From positions 2,934,804 through 2,998,803 of the forward strand of contig NW_022985549.1 of NCBI RefSeq assembly GCF_010093815.1: a stretch of 64,000 nt of DNA, in the 5' to 3' direction. Origin of the DNA: Pseudovirgaria hyperparasitica (lineage: Eukaryota; Ascomycota; Dothideomycetes; Acrospermales; Acrospermaceae). The position numbers and the translations under genes are program-made. Of this stretch, positions 32,394 to 44,334 are shown one piece after another (positions within the stretch are counted from its first letter, which is position 1; every line of letters begins with the position of its first letter). Under the pieces are notes generated by a model. It was not told where the DNA came from, made no database searches, and saw nothing but the letters and a program-made list of their open reading frames with translations.

Positions 32394-34464
32394 TCACGTC
32401 TTGGGGTTGTCGCAAAAGTCCAGCTCGTCGGTGTCTCGGATGTCTCCAGAGCTGTCTGGTGGGGTCAACAGGTAGGTGCTGCTCTCCATGTCATCGACCC
32501 CTTGGCCGCCGTCAGGATGCTGCTCTGGACTGCCGAGGGATGGCGCGGCATCACCCCCCTTTTCAATCTCGCCACGGAGTAGCTTTTGCAGCCAGACAAA
32601 GTTGAGCACGACTTGGCGGTAATTGTCCCACCATCTGCTGCCAAAGAGGATGCCGCAGCGGCCCGTCTGCACGGCGTAGAAACGCTTCTGGGTGGCATTG
32701 ACGGCGGCACCGACGCCGACAAGACTGATCCACAGATGGATGTAGGGCATGGTGGCCCATGCTTGGATGTCAAGATTCTTCAGCAGCTTGTGCAGCTCGG
32801 TGATGGGCTCGGCGTTGGCCGGGTCCGTAAGTGGGATCTCATGGACGACAGCGCGCAGGTAGACGGAGCCGGCAAGCCAGCACGCGCGAGCGATGCGAGC
32901 CATGACGGAAGCTCGCCTTTCCATGATGCCAACACTAGTACATGGCTCGGGAGGCAGGCGGATGGCGCCTCTGAGCGACGAAAGAGTGGCTCTCGTGCTC
33001 TCTTCAGACACCCTATGGTACTCCATGTAGAGCAGCTCGGTGGCGGTGAAGAGGTCGAAAAGCATCGTCTTGATGTCGGTGGTGAAGAGTTGGTGATCTT
33101 CAAGCACCTCGAGCGCTTCAGGCGAGCCTTGTTCGGCGTGTGAGGACGGCCATAGCAGGGGGCCACCAACAAAATAGGGCTCGCGCATGCCATCAGCGGC
33201 CTGGTGGAAAGTGCGCAGTTTGGGCGGGTCGACTGGGACGGAAAGGGGATCACGGTTTCGCTTTATGGAGTATATGGTTTCATAGCTGGGCGTGAATGTA
33301 AGTGAAAGACCAGAGGCGGTGGTTGACGTTGAATGCACACTTACCTCAGAGCGGAGCGAACGATGAATGGGCCGTAGGCAGGACTCTGTTCAGCCAGAGC
33401 GGCAGGACCACCCTTGCTCTTGACGTAGGCGAGGATGCCGTGGTAATGAGCCATGACGGCGCTCTCTGTTTCGGGAGTTCCATCACTGGCCAGTACCTGA
33501 AGAAAGCGCAGAGTGAGACCAAGGTCTGGGGGGAGCACGTGACGGGAGCACGACTCGACTTACCTCGTAGGTGAAAAAGGCGATGACGGACAGGATGGTA
33601 GTCTCCTCGACCTCGGAGGCTTTGATCTTCTTGCTGAGGGCGTTGAGGGCGAGTGCCTTGTACTTTAGCAGATCGGTGGTTTCGCGCTCGCGGTAGATGT
33701 CAAGCTTCTGGGTGGCGACCAGGGCGATGGAGGTGAGCCATGCGGGATTGGTGAAGGACTCCTGTTGCAGTTGACCAGCAAAGGGCGAATACTCGGACTC
33801 TATGCCGGGACTGGCGACGGAATAGAGGCCCATGACTGGAGGGCGCAAGTATGAGTGTATGTACAGTGGAAGACATAGCAAAGGGAGAGAGAGAGAGAGA
33901 CTCACACTCGTAGTAGCGATTGAAGAACTGCATCATGCGTCGTCTGCTAAAGGGCATGGAGGTGAATTCGGCAGCGGTACCGGTAAGCTGGCCGCTAGGA
34001 GAGGAGCAGCAGGTGGGGGCAACGGCTACTACTGCTGCAGAGCTGGACGTTGCGGAGGTGGAGGCGGAGGTGTGGTCGGATTGTAGGAGGAGGTGTGGAG
34101 CAGTGCTGCTGGAGTGACGGTCATCGTCATGCTCCTCCCGACGGCGGATTTCCATCTCCACTTGCTCATCCTGATCCTCAGGGATTACTTTCTTCTTGCC
34201 CCTCGGGTTCCTCTTTGTCTTTGAGGTAAGCGGGCGGGCTTTGCGTGGTGGAGGTGGGTCTGGCTTATGCTGCTGCTGCTGCTGGGCCTTGTCGGAGCCG
34301 GCGTGCTGCAGCTGTTCTTGTTGTTGTTGCTGTTGCTGTTGCTGCTGCTCGAGGAGGGTGCGACGCTTCTTCATCTGTTCGCGGGTGACGTGCGAACGAA
34401 CACTCTTCATGCTCGGGGCATCGAGGGTGGTGCCTGACTGGACGACAAACGAAAAGTTCCGCAT
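32394..34464 (-). CDS. Fungal-specific transcription regulator (Fungal_trans_2 type) without Zn2Cys6 cluster
   Basis: Four exons: 34464-33906, 33835-33564, 33496-33345, 33285-32394; introns of 70, 67 and 59 nt; product 624 residues. The N-terminus has the short motif RNFSFVVQSG...SVRSHVTREQMKKRR, known from a group of Pezizomycotina regulators that lack the binuclear zinc cluster; no CX2CX6C pattern is present. It is followed by a ten-residue polyGln, a QQQQQ run, a strongly basic segment (RKARPLTSKTKRNPRGKKK) that looks like a nuclear signal, and a Ser-rich stretch. From FFNRYYEFMGLYSVASPG onward the protein is helical and matches the middle homology/fungal-specific domain (for example ALVATQKLDIYRERETTDLLKYKALALNALS). 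DNA contact cannot be read from the sequence; it may bind through the basic region or act as a partner. An exceptionally long, repeat-rich upstream region precedes it. Confidence 0.85.
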
Positions 34465-34628
34465 GGTCGCGTCGAGACGTACAGGCAGGCAGGCAGACAG
34501 ACAGGCAGACGATCAATGGTGAAGCAGAAGAAGACGAAGACGAAGATGGGGAGGGTAGAGAGGAGGCGAGAGGACTGGGGGGGTTGAGGCAGTGTTGAAT
34601 GTAATGGATAGATTAATTTACCTTTTGG

Positions 34629-34688
34629 CACACACACACACACACACACAAACACACGCGCACACACACACGCACGCACGCACACACA
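34629..34688. repeat. CA/CG dinucleotide repeat
   Basis: About 30 units, mostly CA with CG interruptions, some 165 bases upstream of the regulator ATG; alternating purine-pyrimidine, so potentially Z-DNA forming. Confidence 0.9.
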
Positions 34689-35179
34689 TAACCACCACCT
34701 CCTCCTCCTCCTCCGAGACACGCCTCGTGGAAGAAGAGCTTAGTCAAGGGTGCAACGGCCAAACGTAGACTTGCAGGGAGGAGGTGTGCGTACAGCAGCA
34801 GGGCATAGATGAGGATTATGGTGTGTAGGAGTGAGAGTGGTGCAGTTAGTTGTAGTAGTGTATGTAGTGCAGTAGGTACAGGTAGGTAATAGTACCCGGT
34901 ACCTAGTCCAAGAGCAGAATTACGCTTTGCTGGCGTTTATCTAGCCTGCTCTCTTTGCCAGGATGTAATGATTAATAGATCAAACAAACCGTTTTGCCGT
35001 AGAAGGTCGAGAAGGCTTGGGAGAACAGGGTGTCAGACAGTAATTAGTGAATTAGTGTAGTGTCTGTCTTTAATTAGTGCGCGCCATTTACCCGGCCGCA
35101 TGTAGGGTCGCTGCCCTTGAGCCTTGAGGACTGCACTCCACTGCAGGTCAAGCCGCGCAAGGCTACGGTAGGTCCGTCG

Positions 35180-35198
35180 GTAGGTAGGTAGGTAGGTA
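35180..35198. repeat. (TAGG)n microsatellite
   Basis: Four to five tandem GTAG/TAGG units. Confidence 0.8.
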
Positions 35199-35237
35199 TT
35201 AGGCAAACCTGTAACCGTCCTGGCCAGCATGCACCAG

Positions 35238-35257
35238 CTAATTAATTAATTAATTAC
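35238..35257. repeat. (TTAA/ATTA)n short AT repeat
   Basis: Five TAAT units in an otherwise mixed-composition spacer. Confidence 0.8.
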
Positions 35258-35322
35258 CATCTAATAATCATCTCCAAGAAAGTAAAAAGAGCCCTTACTT
35301 TTATCACTCTTTTACTTTGCAG

Positions 35323-35356
35323 CCAATCATCCTATCTCTAGCCCGTGCCGTCCAAT
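35323..35356. promoter_or_regulatory. Two CCAAT boxes 29 bases apart
   Basis: CCAAT occurs at 35323-35327 and 35352-35356, both followed by CAT (CCAATCAT), the preferred context of the fungal CCAAT-binding complex. They lie about 860-890 bases upstream of the regulator start codon. Function is inferred from motif and position only. Confidence 0.3.
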
Positions 35357-36156
35357 CATTGTCTTGTTCTTGTGTGTGCTACCTGACCTGCCTACGCGCC
35401 CTGCCACGCCTTGTGCTGTGCCCTAACATCCATCTATGCATGCATGTATGTACACTGCTGGCCTACACTACCCTACTCCCACCACTACTAATTACTACCA
35501 CCACTACTACCACCAACCACCACCACTACCCCGTCCCTTTATCCACTGCCCCACAAACTCTACCACTGACTCATACAACAGCCAACACATCGCATCGTTC
35601 CACCTCTCCACGTGAGAAGTAATAATAGTATTAATTGCTAGTATATAATAATTAGCCATGATCATCTACAGTATGTACAAAGCTAGGCTGGCCCACCACC
35701 CCAAGAACCACGCCTCCACGCCTCCACACGCCCTCCAGATGAATATTATATCCCGGTCCCGCATCACGCACGCACGCACTCGTCACATATCACCACCACC
35801 AGCAACAAGGATCTACGTCGTCGCAAAGAAGCGATCGGCATTCGTCTAGAAGAAACGAGCGATCTCATCATGCCTTTGCTATGCCTTTGCTATGCCGCTT
35901 TCACTCCGACTTCACTCCGACTGAAGGGTCCTCTCCCCTTACCCCTCCAATCCCAGCACAATGAGCTGTTTGTTTGTCTGTGTCGTGGTAGGTATGTACT
36001 ACTAATTAGTTTAGTGTACTTCCCTTCCTCTGTCTCTGCATCCTCTCCATTGTGCATGGAAACGCAGTCTGCCGTCTCCTGTCTGCGGCCTCGAGGCGGC
36101 GTTGCACCTGGAACATATTTACACGCAACACAACACACATACATCAACAGCATTAG

Positions 36157-36634
<478 letters not shown>

Positions 36635-37005
36635 ACAATGGAGGAACCGTCTCGAATCGGATTGGAATGGAATGGAATGACTGATCATCATCGTCGTCGT
36701 CGTCAACGTCCAAGACAGGCATCTATCGCGAACTGATGGTGCTTGCAAGTACCCTTTTCTGCTGCTGCTCTCTCCACTGGCTGTTGGATGGAGGTCAATC
36801 GTGTATCCTGACTTGGGGGTGCTCCTGCTGGCACTTGTCGTGCTGGTTCCTTCCCTTTACCATCCATAATAGATCATAGCTACCACCATCGCCATCATCG
36901 TCGTCGTCCATGTTGCCATTAGTGCCCGTATCCCCATCCATCCAGCAGCTTCCCATATCTCGTGCATCCAGATCTCATGCATCCATTGAAGCACACATAA
37001 CACCT

Positions 37006-37704
37006 CTACCTCCCAAGCGCCGGATCAATATTCCCTCCATCCACCATCATCTGCTGCTGCTGCTGCTCCTCTTCGCCATCCTCTCCCGACGACACGCCAT
37101 CTTGTTCTTGTTGTTGTTCTTGTCCATGCAAACCGCCCTGTGCGCCCATCAACGCTGGATGCTGCTGCTGCTGCTGCTGCTGCTCCTGAAGCATCGCCTC
37201 CGCAACAGAAACAGAACCAGAAACAGAAACAGAAACAGAAACAGAGCCATCCAAGCCTACAGCCCCGTCCATGTTGACTCCCCCACCTCCATACTCCTCC
37301 TGAGCCTCCCGATGATATTGACGATGTTGACGACGACGATGATGATCCGCCACCAAACCACACACCCCCTCATCCCGCCGATCCTGCCCAGCACCAGCAC
37401 CACCAAACACCACCCCCGCATCCCCATCCCCATCATCATCACCACCACCACCCCCAACCTTCCCCCCCTCACCAGCACAACCACCCTTCCTCGGCCTCCC
37501 CGACCGCGGCGCATCAACAACAAACTCCTTGCGCACACACATCGACCGCGCAGGATCAAACCCACGCTCCCGCGCCCGCTTAAACAAATCCTGCACCCCA
37601 CGCGCCGAAATGCCCGTCTGCGCCGTAATCGCCGCATTGGAGAAGCCGTTGATCTTGAGCGTCAGGGCCTGGGCGCGCGTGGTGATGTCGTAGGAGGGGG
37701 CCAT
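37006..37704 (-). CDS. Orphan helix-turn-helix protein of Tc1/mariner transposase type
   Basis: Single exon, 232 residues, ATG at 37704. Residues 7-50 (TTRAQALTLKINGF, SNAAITAQTGISARGVQDL, FKRARERGFDP) form a helix-turn-helix resembling the first DNA-binding HTH of Tc1/mariner and Pogo transposases, and RSGRPRK at 67-73 matches the GRPR box that follows it there. No second HTH and no DDE catalytic domain follow: the rest is low complexity (Gly/Asp, a His/Arg stretch, a Ser-Val repeat SVSVSVSV, polyGln, Glu-rich). No terminal inverted repeats were noticed. It is therefore more likely a domesticated DNA-binding protein than a transposon fragment, since the frame is clean and ends at a proper stop. 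Homologues of this short kind are, to my knowledge, widespread but uncharacterised in Pezizomycotina. Codons switch from C- to G/T-ending at about 37640. Confidence 0.75.
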   Translation of the reverse strand: MAPSYDITTRAQALTLKINGFSNAAITAQTGISARGVQDLFKRARERGFDPARSMCVRKEFVVDAPRSGRPRKGGCAGEGGKVGGGGGDDDGDGDAGVVFGGAGAGQDRRDEGVCGLVADHHRRRQHRQYHREAQEEYGGGGVNMDGAVGLDGSVSVSVSVSGSVSVAEAMLQEQQQQQQQHPALMGAQGGLHGQEQQQEQDGVSSGEDGEEEQQQQQMMVDGGNIDPALGR

Positions 37705-38317
37705 GATGCTTGTTCGTCATTGTTTTGGTTTTTAGGGGAAGGGTCTTTTTTTGGAAGTTTACAGGTTGATTAGCTAGTTAGCCTGTTTGATTAGGTGGGT
37801 AAATGTTTTAGAGTGTGAAGAGCGGGTCCGGGTCGGGTCGGGGTCACGTGGTGGGCTTTGCTCCGGGCAGGAAGCAGGCAGATTGGTAGGCGCCGTAGGT
37901 ACAGTGATACTGTACAGTACAGTACAGTGCAGCACAGGTACCTAGTCATCACTCTACACATCAAGTAAATACTTTAACAATCACTGTAACTGTCAGGCAC
38001 GCACACAGGCACGCACGCAGGTCGTCGCTCATTCCCAACGTACGTAGAAACCAAGCAAATGTCAACTTTAAGAAACCACCGGGTCGTCTGGCTTCAAAGG
38101 AACAAAACAACCCGCTTTCCCTTTCCCTTCTTCCCTCCTCCTCCCTCGACCTCCCCCACTCGCGGAGAGACAAAAATGCCAGCATGCAAAAAAGAAACAA
38201 ACAACAAACGGGCTTTGGAAAGACTAGATATGTAGACATACGCAAGTCCATATAGCACATTATTGTGCCCCCGAAAAAAAAACTTAACACCACGCAATTT
38301 TTTTAAAGCCAGCCAAG
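37705..38317. other. Spacer between HTH gene and DRS2
   Basis: 613 bases: promoter of the HTH gene and 3' flank of DRS2. Contains a GTACA repeat near 37914-37930 and a CACG/GCAC run near 37998-38020. No gene recognised. Confidence 0.5.
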
Positions 38318-41300
38318 TCAGCGCCGCGAACTCTGCATCTCACCGTACCGGCCGCGCTCGCGCGTCGTGTCGTACGCCTGCAGCACGCGAGCCTGCGACT
38401 CGTCCGTCTGCGAAAAGGCATAGCCGCGTTGCTTGCGCATGCGCTGCACCTGGCGGACCTTGCGGATGGCTTTTTGGAATTGCTCCATTCTGCATTGTTG
38501 TCGATGGACTGGTTAGCTGGCTACTTCAAAGGCAAACAATGGGATACATGAATGCATGGCAACGACTGACCTGGGTCGGTAATCCTGGATGTTGTATTTC
38601 TGAATCTCTTGCACGTGGTGGTAGGACTGTGGGTAGTACATGCGTTTGGCACTGTTGTGTGTTGTTAGGTATGCACCACGAGTACGGAGAGGTGCCGACT
38701 TACTATTTCCACGCGTAGTCTCGCAGCAGACAGAGCACGGGCAGGACCACGATCAGGCCCCAGTAGACCGGCGTGCTGAAGAGCACCGGAATCACACCGT
38801 GCCACTCCTCGCTGAACGGAATCATCGGCGCCACCGTCGCGTAGATGGGCCATAGCACCATCCAGATGATGAAACTGCCGGGAATCGCGATGAGCGTGTA
38901 CTTTGTCCACGTGTTGACGACCAGCGCTGCTTTGCCGAGGACGGTGAGCAGGGCTGCCGTGTAGAGCGCTCCGCCCCAGACCCAATGCCCTGCCACACGG
39001 CCGTCGCCCATCGGCAGATCCCACAGCCAGATTGCTTGCCCGACAAAGTAGATGATGAGCGAATGATAGAAGCCATTTGCCATCCAGGACCAGAAGCTGT
39101 GCATCTTGAAAAACGTGCCCTTTTGCGTGAGTTGATAGAGCTGTGGATATCTGTCCAGCAGTCGGGCAGACACGAACTGGTCAAAGATACCCAGTGCGAA
39201 CGGGGGGAGGAAACTGAAGAAGACGTTGTAAAAGGACAGGATCCACGACTCGTAGATGACCTGTCCAGAGAATGCGTTCTGGAAGGAGTACCAGAATTGT
39301 GTCATGAAAAGCACAACGTTCTTGTAAAACGAAAACAGAATCACTCGGCTGATGCGCTGGTTGCTCCACGCACCGTGCACGAGCAGCAGTTTGCGGAGAT
39401 ATCGAAACTGCCCAATGGCCACGTCGGCGCTACGCGCTGCTTGAAGACCCTCCATACCACTGATACCGACACCGACATGCGCGGCTTGGATCATAGACAC
39501 GTCGTTGGCACCATCGCCAATCGCGAGCAGAATGGCTTTCAGGTGCCGCTTGACCAGCTTCACAACAAGAGCCTTCTGCAGGGGCGAGACGCGGCAACAG
39601 ATGACTGCCTTGCACATGACGGCCAGGTCCAAGAACATCTTCTCCATATCACGTTCCAGGGCGTACGTCAAGGACTTGCCATCGATGACAAGCGCCAGGA
39701 CGTCCATCTCGGCACCACCCATGTTCTGAGATTGTATAGCCTTCAGTTTCTTCGAAATGTTGTCCCTCGTGGCTTCTGCAGTCTCCTCGTTGATGATCAG
39801 TAGCGTCATGTCCTCACTGACCAATTTACAACTCATGCCGATGTTGATGGCGGTCTCTTGTCGATCGCCGGTCAGCACCCAGACTTTGATCCCGGCGTTC
39901 TGGAGTGTGTGGATGGTGTCCGGCACACCTTCTTGCAACTTGTCCTCAATTGCAGTTGCACCCAGAAGGGTGAGGTCGTGTTCGATGAGCTCGGCGGCCT
40001 TGTCCAGCTCCTCTGCCCTGTTACCACTGACGGTAGTCTGGGCAGTGTTGAAGACCCTGTGCCATTCCCTGTATTCGTCCTCGGGCACCTCGCGCATCGC
40101 AAGACACAGTGTGCGCAGACCGTCCGCGGCGTATTCTTCTAGGTGCTGCAACGTTGTTTCCACAATTGAATTATCCTTTGATAGACGCTCAAGAATGACC
40201 GTATCGGCTCCCTTGCAGTACACGCGAATCTTGCCATCGGGACATCTGAAGATAGTCGACATTCTCTTCCGTGTCGAGTTGAATTCGCAAACAGCGAGAA
40301 GCTCGTATTCTTGCTCTCTTCCATCCGCAGTAATGGTTACAGCACGAGGCTTGCGAGCGATAAACCTGTATCCAAGTTGAACAGCGCCTTCTACTAGAGC
40401 ACCCTCGTCTGGAGACGCTGCCTGGTACTTGATCGTGTCTTTCTCCTCATTTCTTTCGGGGATGACCGTGTGACAGGTGGCGAGTAAGGTTAGAAATTGG
40501 TTGATGAGCTCCCTACTTGGGTGGTCTCGCTTATTCTCCTGCAACTTCTTAAAGTCGTGGATACCAATCTCGACGCCGTCTTCCATTGTGGCTCTCCTGT
40601 CTTCTGGAATGTCTTCACCGTATTGAATCCCGCCAATTGTGCACTGTCTAAACTCCATTTGATTACAGGTCAATGTGCCCGTCTTATCCGAGAAGATGTA
40701 TTCAATCTGCCCGAGCTCTTCTACCAGGGAAGACGTTCGACAATTCGCCGCAGTATTGGTTTTCTCGTAGAACATGTCCAAATCAGAGCTAATGAGGCCA
40801 GCCAGGTAGAGCTTGACAATCTCAATCGTAACGAACAAGGATAGTGGGACCAAGTTGGCGTAAAGCACCCAGTATGTGAATATGTCGAGGAAGAATTGCT
40901 TAACTTGGCCAGTGACTGTGGTCGGTTGATAGTTCAGGTATTCGAGCTTCTCAAACCCAGTGCTGCGCACTATAATGTCTCCGATAGTACTGATGATACT
41001 CAGTGTGATCAGAACCACACCAAGCATAAGGACCTGTTTGTTGACCATCTTCTGCACATTAGTCGTCTTGATAGGAGTTGCGGTGGCGTTTCTCATCAAC
41101 TTCGTTTCGTGGCCGGTGAAAACAACTACACCGTGGATCCACTGTGTGTTGCGCAGGGTTGCGCCTCTAAGAAGGAGCTGATCTGGAGCCAGTGATAGTT
41201 CCTTCTCCCCACCCCCAACAGGTATCGTCAACGTCGCTTCGTACGTGTACAGGCTGCTGTTGGGCTGTTCCGATCGGATCCTGCCACTTAGACGGCTGAG

Positions 41301-42527
41301 ATCAGCCGGGCTAACGAGGTCGGCACTCTCCGGAATTCCTTGTTTGATCTTTAGATTTGTTTCGCCGTCAAGATTGGCCGTTTCGATATAACAAAGACCC
41401 TCAGGCTCGGAGCTGGCGAGCAGAACCAGATCTGCTGGGAACGGTTCCTCCGAATCAACCCTGACGATATCTCCCACTTTCACGTTCAGCCACTTGGTCT
41501 CCTGAAAGCTCGACCCCTTCAGGACCCGCGTCTTCGAATTGTTCAAAATGCTGTCTTGTGCTTTGCGCCTGTAGTCTTCGACGTATTCCTTGACAGCAGA
41601 GACCGTGAGCACGATTGCGAGAGGTACGATTGTCGTATATCGGTTCGTTGGCGAGACATTGGGGATCTGTTGTAAGATTGCGGTGAATAAGAAAAACAGG
41701 TTGGCGTATTGGGAGAACTGCTCGAGGAGGAATTTGGGGAGGAAAGTGATGACACTGTACTTTGCTGTCGAGACATGATTGTCGACAGCTTTCAGTTCCA
41801 GATTGGCGGGAGGATTGTTCAGGTGTATTATGCGAGGCCCAAGAGTGGACGGATCGACTTTTCCTCGGCCAAATCCAAACAAGAAGCCTCCACCCGACGA
41901 ATTCTTCTTCGTTGATGTGTTTTGACTATCGCCCGAGGAGCGTGCAGCATCGCCTCTTGTTGCTCTTGCGCCGGCTTCAGTCAACGGCAAGTCCATCTCA
42001 GAGTATTGCGGGCCCATGCCGACCATATTCTTCACCCGGCCCAACATTCCGCCGCCCAAGCTCAAGATACTGTTTCTATTTCTCGCATCATGCACGCCTT
42101 GTGGGAGAGGAGTAGCCGGGTCGTCGATGCCTCCAGAGGCATAGTATCCACGCATTGATTGATCGTCGTCGTGCAGGCCTTCGTGATCGGAGTATCTCTG
42201 GTAGTTGTTTAGATCTGACGTCTGCGAGTATAGTCGGTTACGTCCAGTAGAATATGGTAATGTTTCTGGTCCGCCTGGTAAGCCTTGTCCGTGACCTCCA
42301 CGCTCGTGCTGTGGTCCACCTCCTACAAAATCGTCATATGATACGGAAGGGCGGGGCTGCGGTTCATGGGGCGTCTCGGAATCATCAATGTTGTAGCGGC
42401 GGAGGAGGTCTTCATCTCGGACTGGAGGTTGCTGGCCGGAGGAGTAGTATGAGCGATTGTCCTCAAGATCTAAAAGTAGGTCATCATTGTTGGACTGTGG
42501 ATGACCGCCATGCGGCCGGTCCGTCAT
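38318..42527 (-). CDS. drs2: P4-ATPase phospholipid flippase (DRS2/ATP8A type)
   Basis: Three exons: 42527-38704, 38651-38571, 38489-38318; introns of 52 and 81 nt; product 1358 residues, close to yeast Drs2. A disordered N-terminal 220 residues precede the entry motif RIIHLNNPPAN. Actuator motif DGET is at 387-390, the phosphorylated Asp614 lies in SDKTGTLTCNQMEF, the hinge in GDGANDVSMIQAAHVGVGISG. About ten membrane segments follow the P-type plan, with two before the actuator, two before the P domain and six near the C-terminus. The tail ends in an Arg/Gln-rich segment (QFQKAIRKVRQVQRMRKQRGYAF), similar to the Drs2 regulatory tail that binds PI4P and Gea2. The enzyme moves phosphatidylserine to the cytosolic leaflet of late Golgi membranes, normally with a Cdc50-type subunit. 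All catalytic motifs are intact. Confidence 0.97.
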
Positions 42528-43208
42528 TGTGCAAAGGAGTCCTCAAGGGAGCTCTCTTTATTGCCGATGAATCATTCAGCCTAGGCTGCACCCCTTTCGT
42601 TTGCTTTTGTTGCTGCAATGTTATGTAGTTGCGGTTGATGCGAAGATTATTCCGCTCCTGAAGCTCCACCGAAGCCTCCGCAGACACCCCTGTCAACCGT
42701 GCAAGGCGTAGGCCGGAGCGGTACTCAACGGTGCGGTAGCGGGAGTGGACGAAGTGCTGATTCGAGCTTCGCAAGTCGTAAAATCGAGGTGAGGTTGGGT
42801 ATATTTTGTGGGTGTCTGTCTGTCGATTCTGCGATGCTGATTGAGGTCAGATCTCCTTGGGGGCCTCGCTGAGCGCGTCAGGGTCGTAGGCGCAGCCGCG
42901 CTTGGCAAAGACTATTGATTGACACAGCCAGCGGCGCAGTACCATCTATAACTTGCTTGCCAGCGACCCGAAATGCGCAAAATGTCAGACATCTCAAGAA
43001 TACCTTGATCGCTGTGCGCTGTGAAATAGCTATGTTTGTCATGCACGCATTCACTAGGCACATGCAGGGTGTGTGGAGTGTTGAAGCCGGTAATGCGACA
43101 GTTCTGCAATGAACGTCCAGAGGACACATTCCATACAAAGGAATACACATTCCTCTATTTACACTTCATGCAGTCTATTCTACAAATAATACATATGCTC
43201 ACCGTACA
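42528..43208. other. DRS2 promoter and mL46 3' flank
   Basis: 681 bases; no gene recognised. Short open frames are not supported. Confidence 0.5.
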
Positions 43209-44334
43209 TTATCGATCCGCTAGCATGTCATGGATCGCTTTCCAGTACTTGGGCGACACCAAAGGCTGCACTTCTTCTTTAGCCAGCCAACAGAAATCCT
43301 GGACGCCCAACACGCTATCCTCAACGTTCGCTTGTCCTGCGAATATGCGCGCCTTCATGTAGAAGGTCTTCTCTCCGAGCTTCTCAATGCCATTGGTGGT
43401 CACCGGATTGGCGAGGGTTTCAGCATAGTGGCCTACGGGGACATTGCCAATGACCCACGTGTTCATGTTGAGCCCGCCGGTTTCCACAATAATACGCTCT
43501 GCCGCCTGTGGAATTCTGTTAGTGAATTCTTAAGAGGAATACGGCTCTGACATACTCGGTGCAACCTCTCGAAGCCATCCACTGGTGCTTCAGGTAAGCT
43601 CCATCGGCCCCGCTGGTCCTTCACCAGGAGATAGAGTGTACGTTGAAGTAATCTATTGAGGCTTTTCTGGTCATTCCTTTTGTCCGCTTCGGTAACACGA
43701 GGTGCTGGCCGCTGGACTTGCTCGTGTTTGACAGCACCTTCTTGATTCTCGTCCAGATCCGGCAACTCCGCATCATGTAGAAGTGCATCAAGCTGATGTT
43801 CTGGCTCGCTCTCCTTTGCACCAACAAGTAGCTCATCGTGCCATCCCTCCGCGCCGTACGCATGATATTTGCCAATGTCCTTTGCGAACGTTAAGCGCTC
43901 TTTCCGCTTCTTCTTTTCGTCTCTATCTAAAGGTGTATTCTTCTTGTACCACAAATACTTCGTGAACGGCATGGCTAGCCGTTCGTTAAGTCGACGCTGA
44001 TACAGGTAGAAGGCTTTTTCGAAAGGATGGAGGTCGCGTGTGATCATAGGGGCCCGGGAAAGAACGACACCGGTACGGACCTCAAACATTCGTTTTGGCG
44101 CGGCATTCTCGGAGCTCAGAGATGTAGAGGACATCGAAGTAGGGGCTTCCGCTACTGCTGCTGCTGCGGCTTGCGCGTAATGCCGTCGAGTGATGCTTAG
44201 TCTACAAGTAAAGCAGACACTGTCGGCTGAGGGCGAACCTGAGATGTTGATGAGCACGAAGCCGGTACTGCAGTGGATGTATACTCACCAGCCTTGATGG
44301 CCAGCCGACGTGCTGAAGCCTGTCCGGCATTCAT
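43209..44334 (-). CDS. mrpl17: Mitochondrial large ribosomal subunit protein mL46 (MRPL17)
   Basis: Three exons: 44334-44289, 44238-43556, 43505-43209; introns of 50 and 50 nt; product 341 residues. Exon 1 starts MNAGQASARRLAIKAG, and with the first part of exon 2 forms a basic targeting peptide. Recognisable mL46 stretches are RTGVVLSRAPMITRDLHPFEKAFYLYQRRLNERL, split here into the family's N-terminal block, TLYLLVKDQRGRWSLPEAP, WVIGNVPVGHY and FYMKARIFAGQ. The C-terminal half has the Nudix-like fold typical of this protein, without the catalytic Nudix box. It acts structurally in the mitoribosome. The RING gene on the other strand starts about 1 kb upstream. Confidence 0.94.

Noticed and set aside
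36910-37773. 287-codon open frame opposite the HTH gene
   Set aside because: Leu/Arg/Pro-rich translation of the antisense strand; the minus-strand frame has the recognisable HTH and GRPR box.
38985-39803. 272-codon open frame opposite DRS2
   Set aside because: Antisense of conserved P4-ATPase sequence with no family resemblance.
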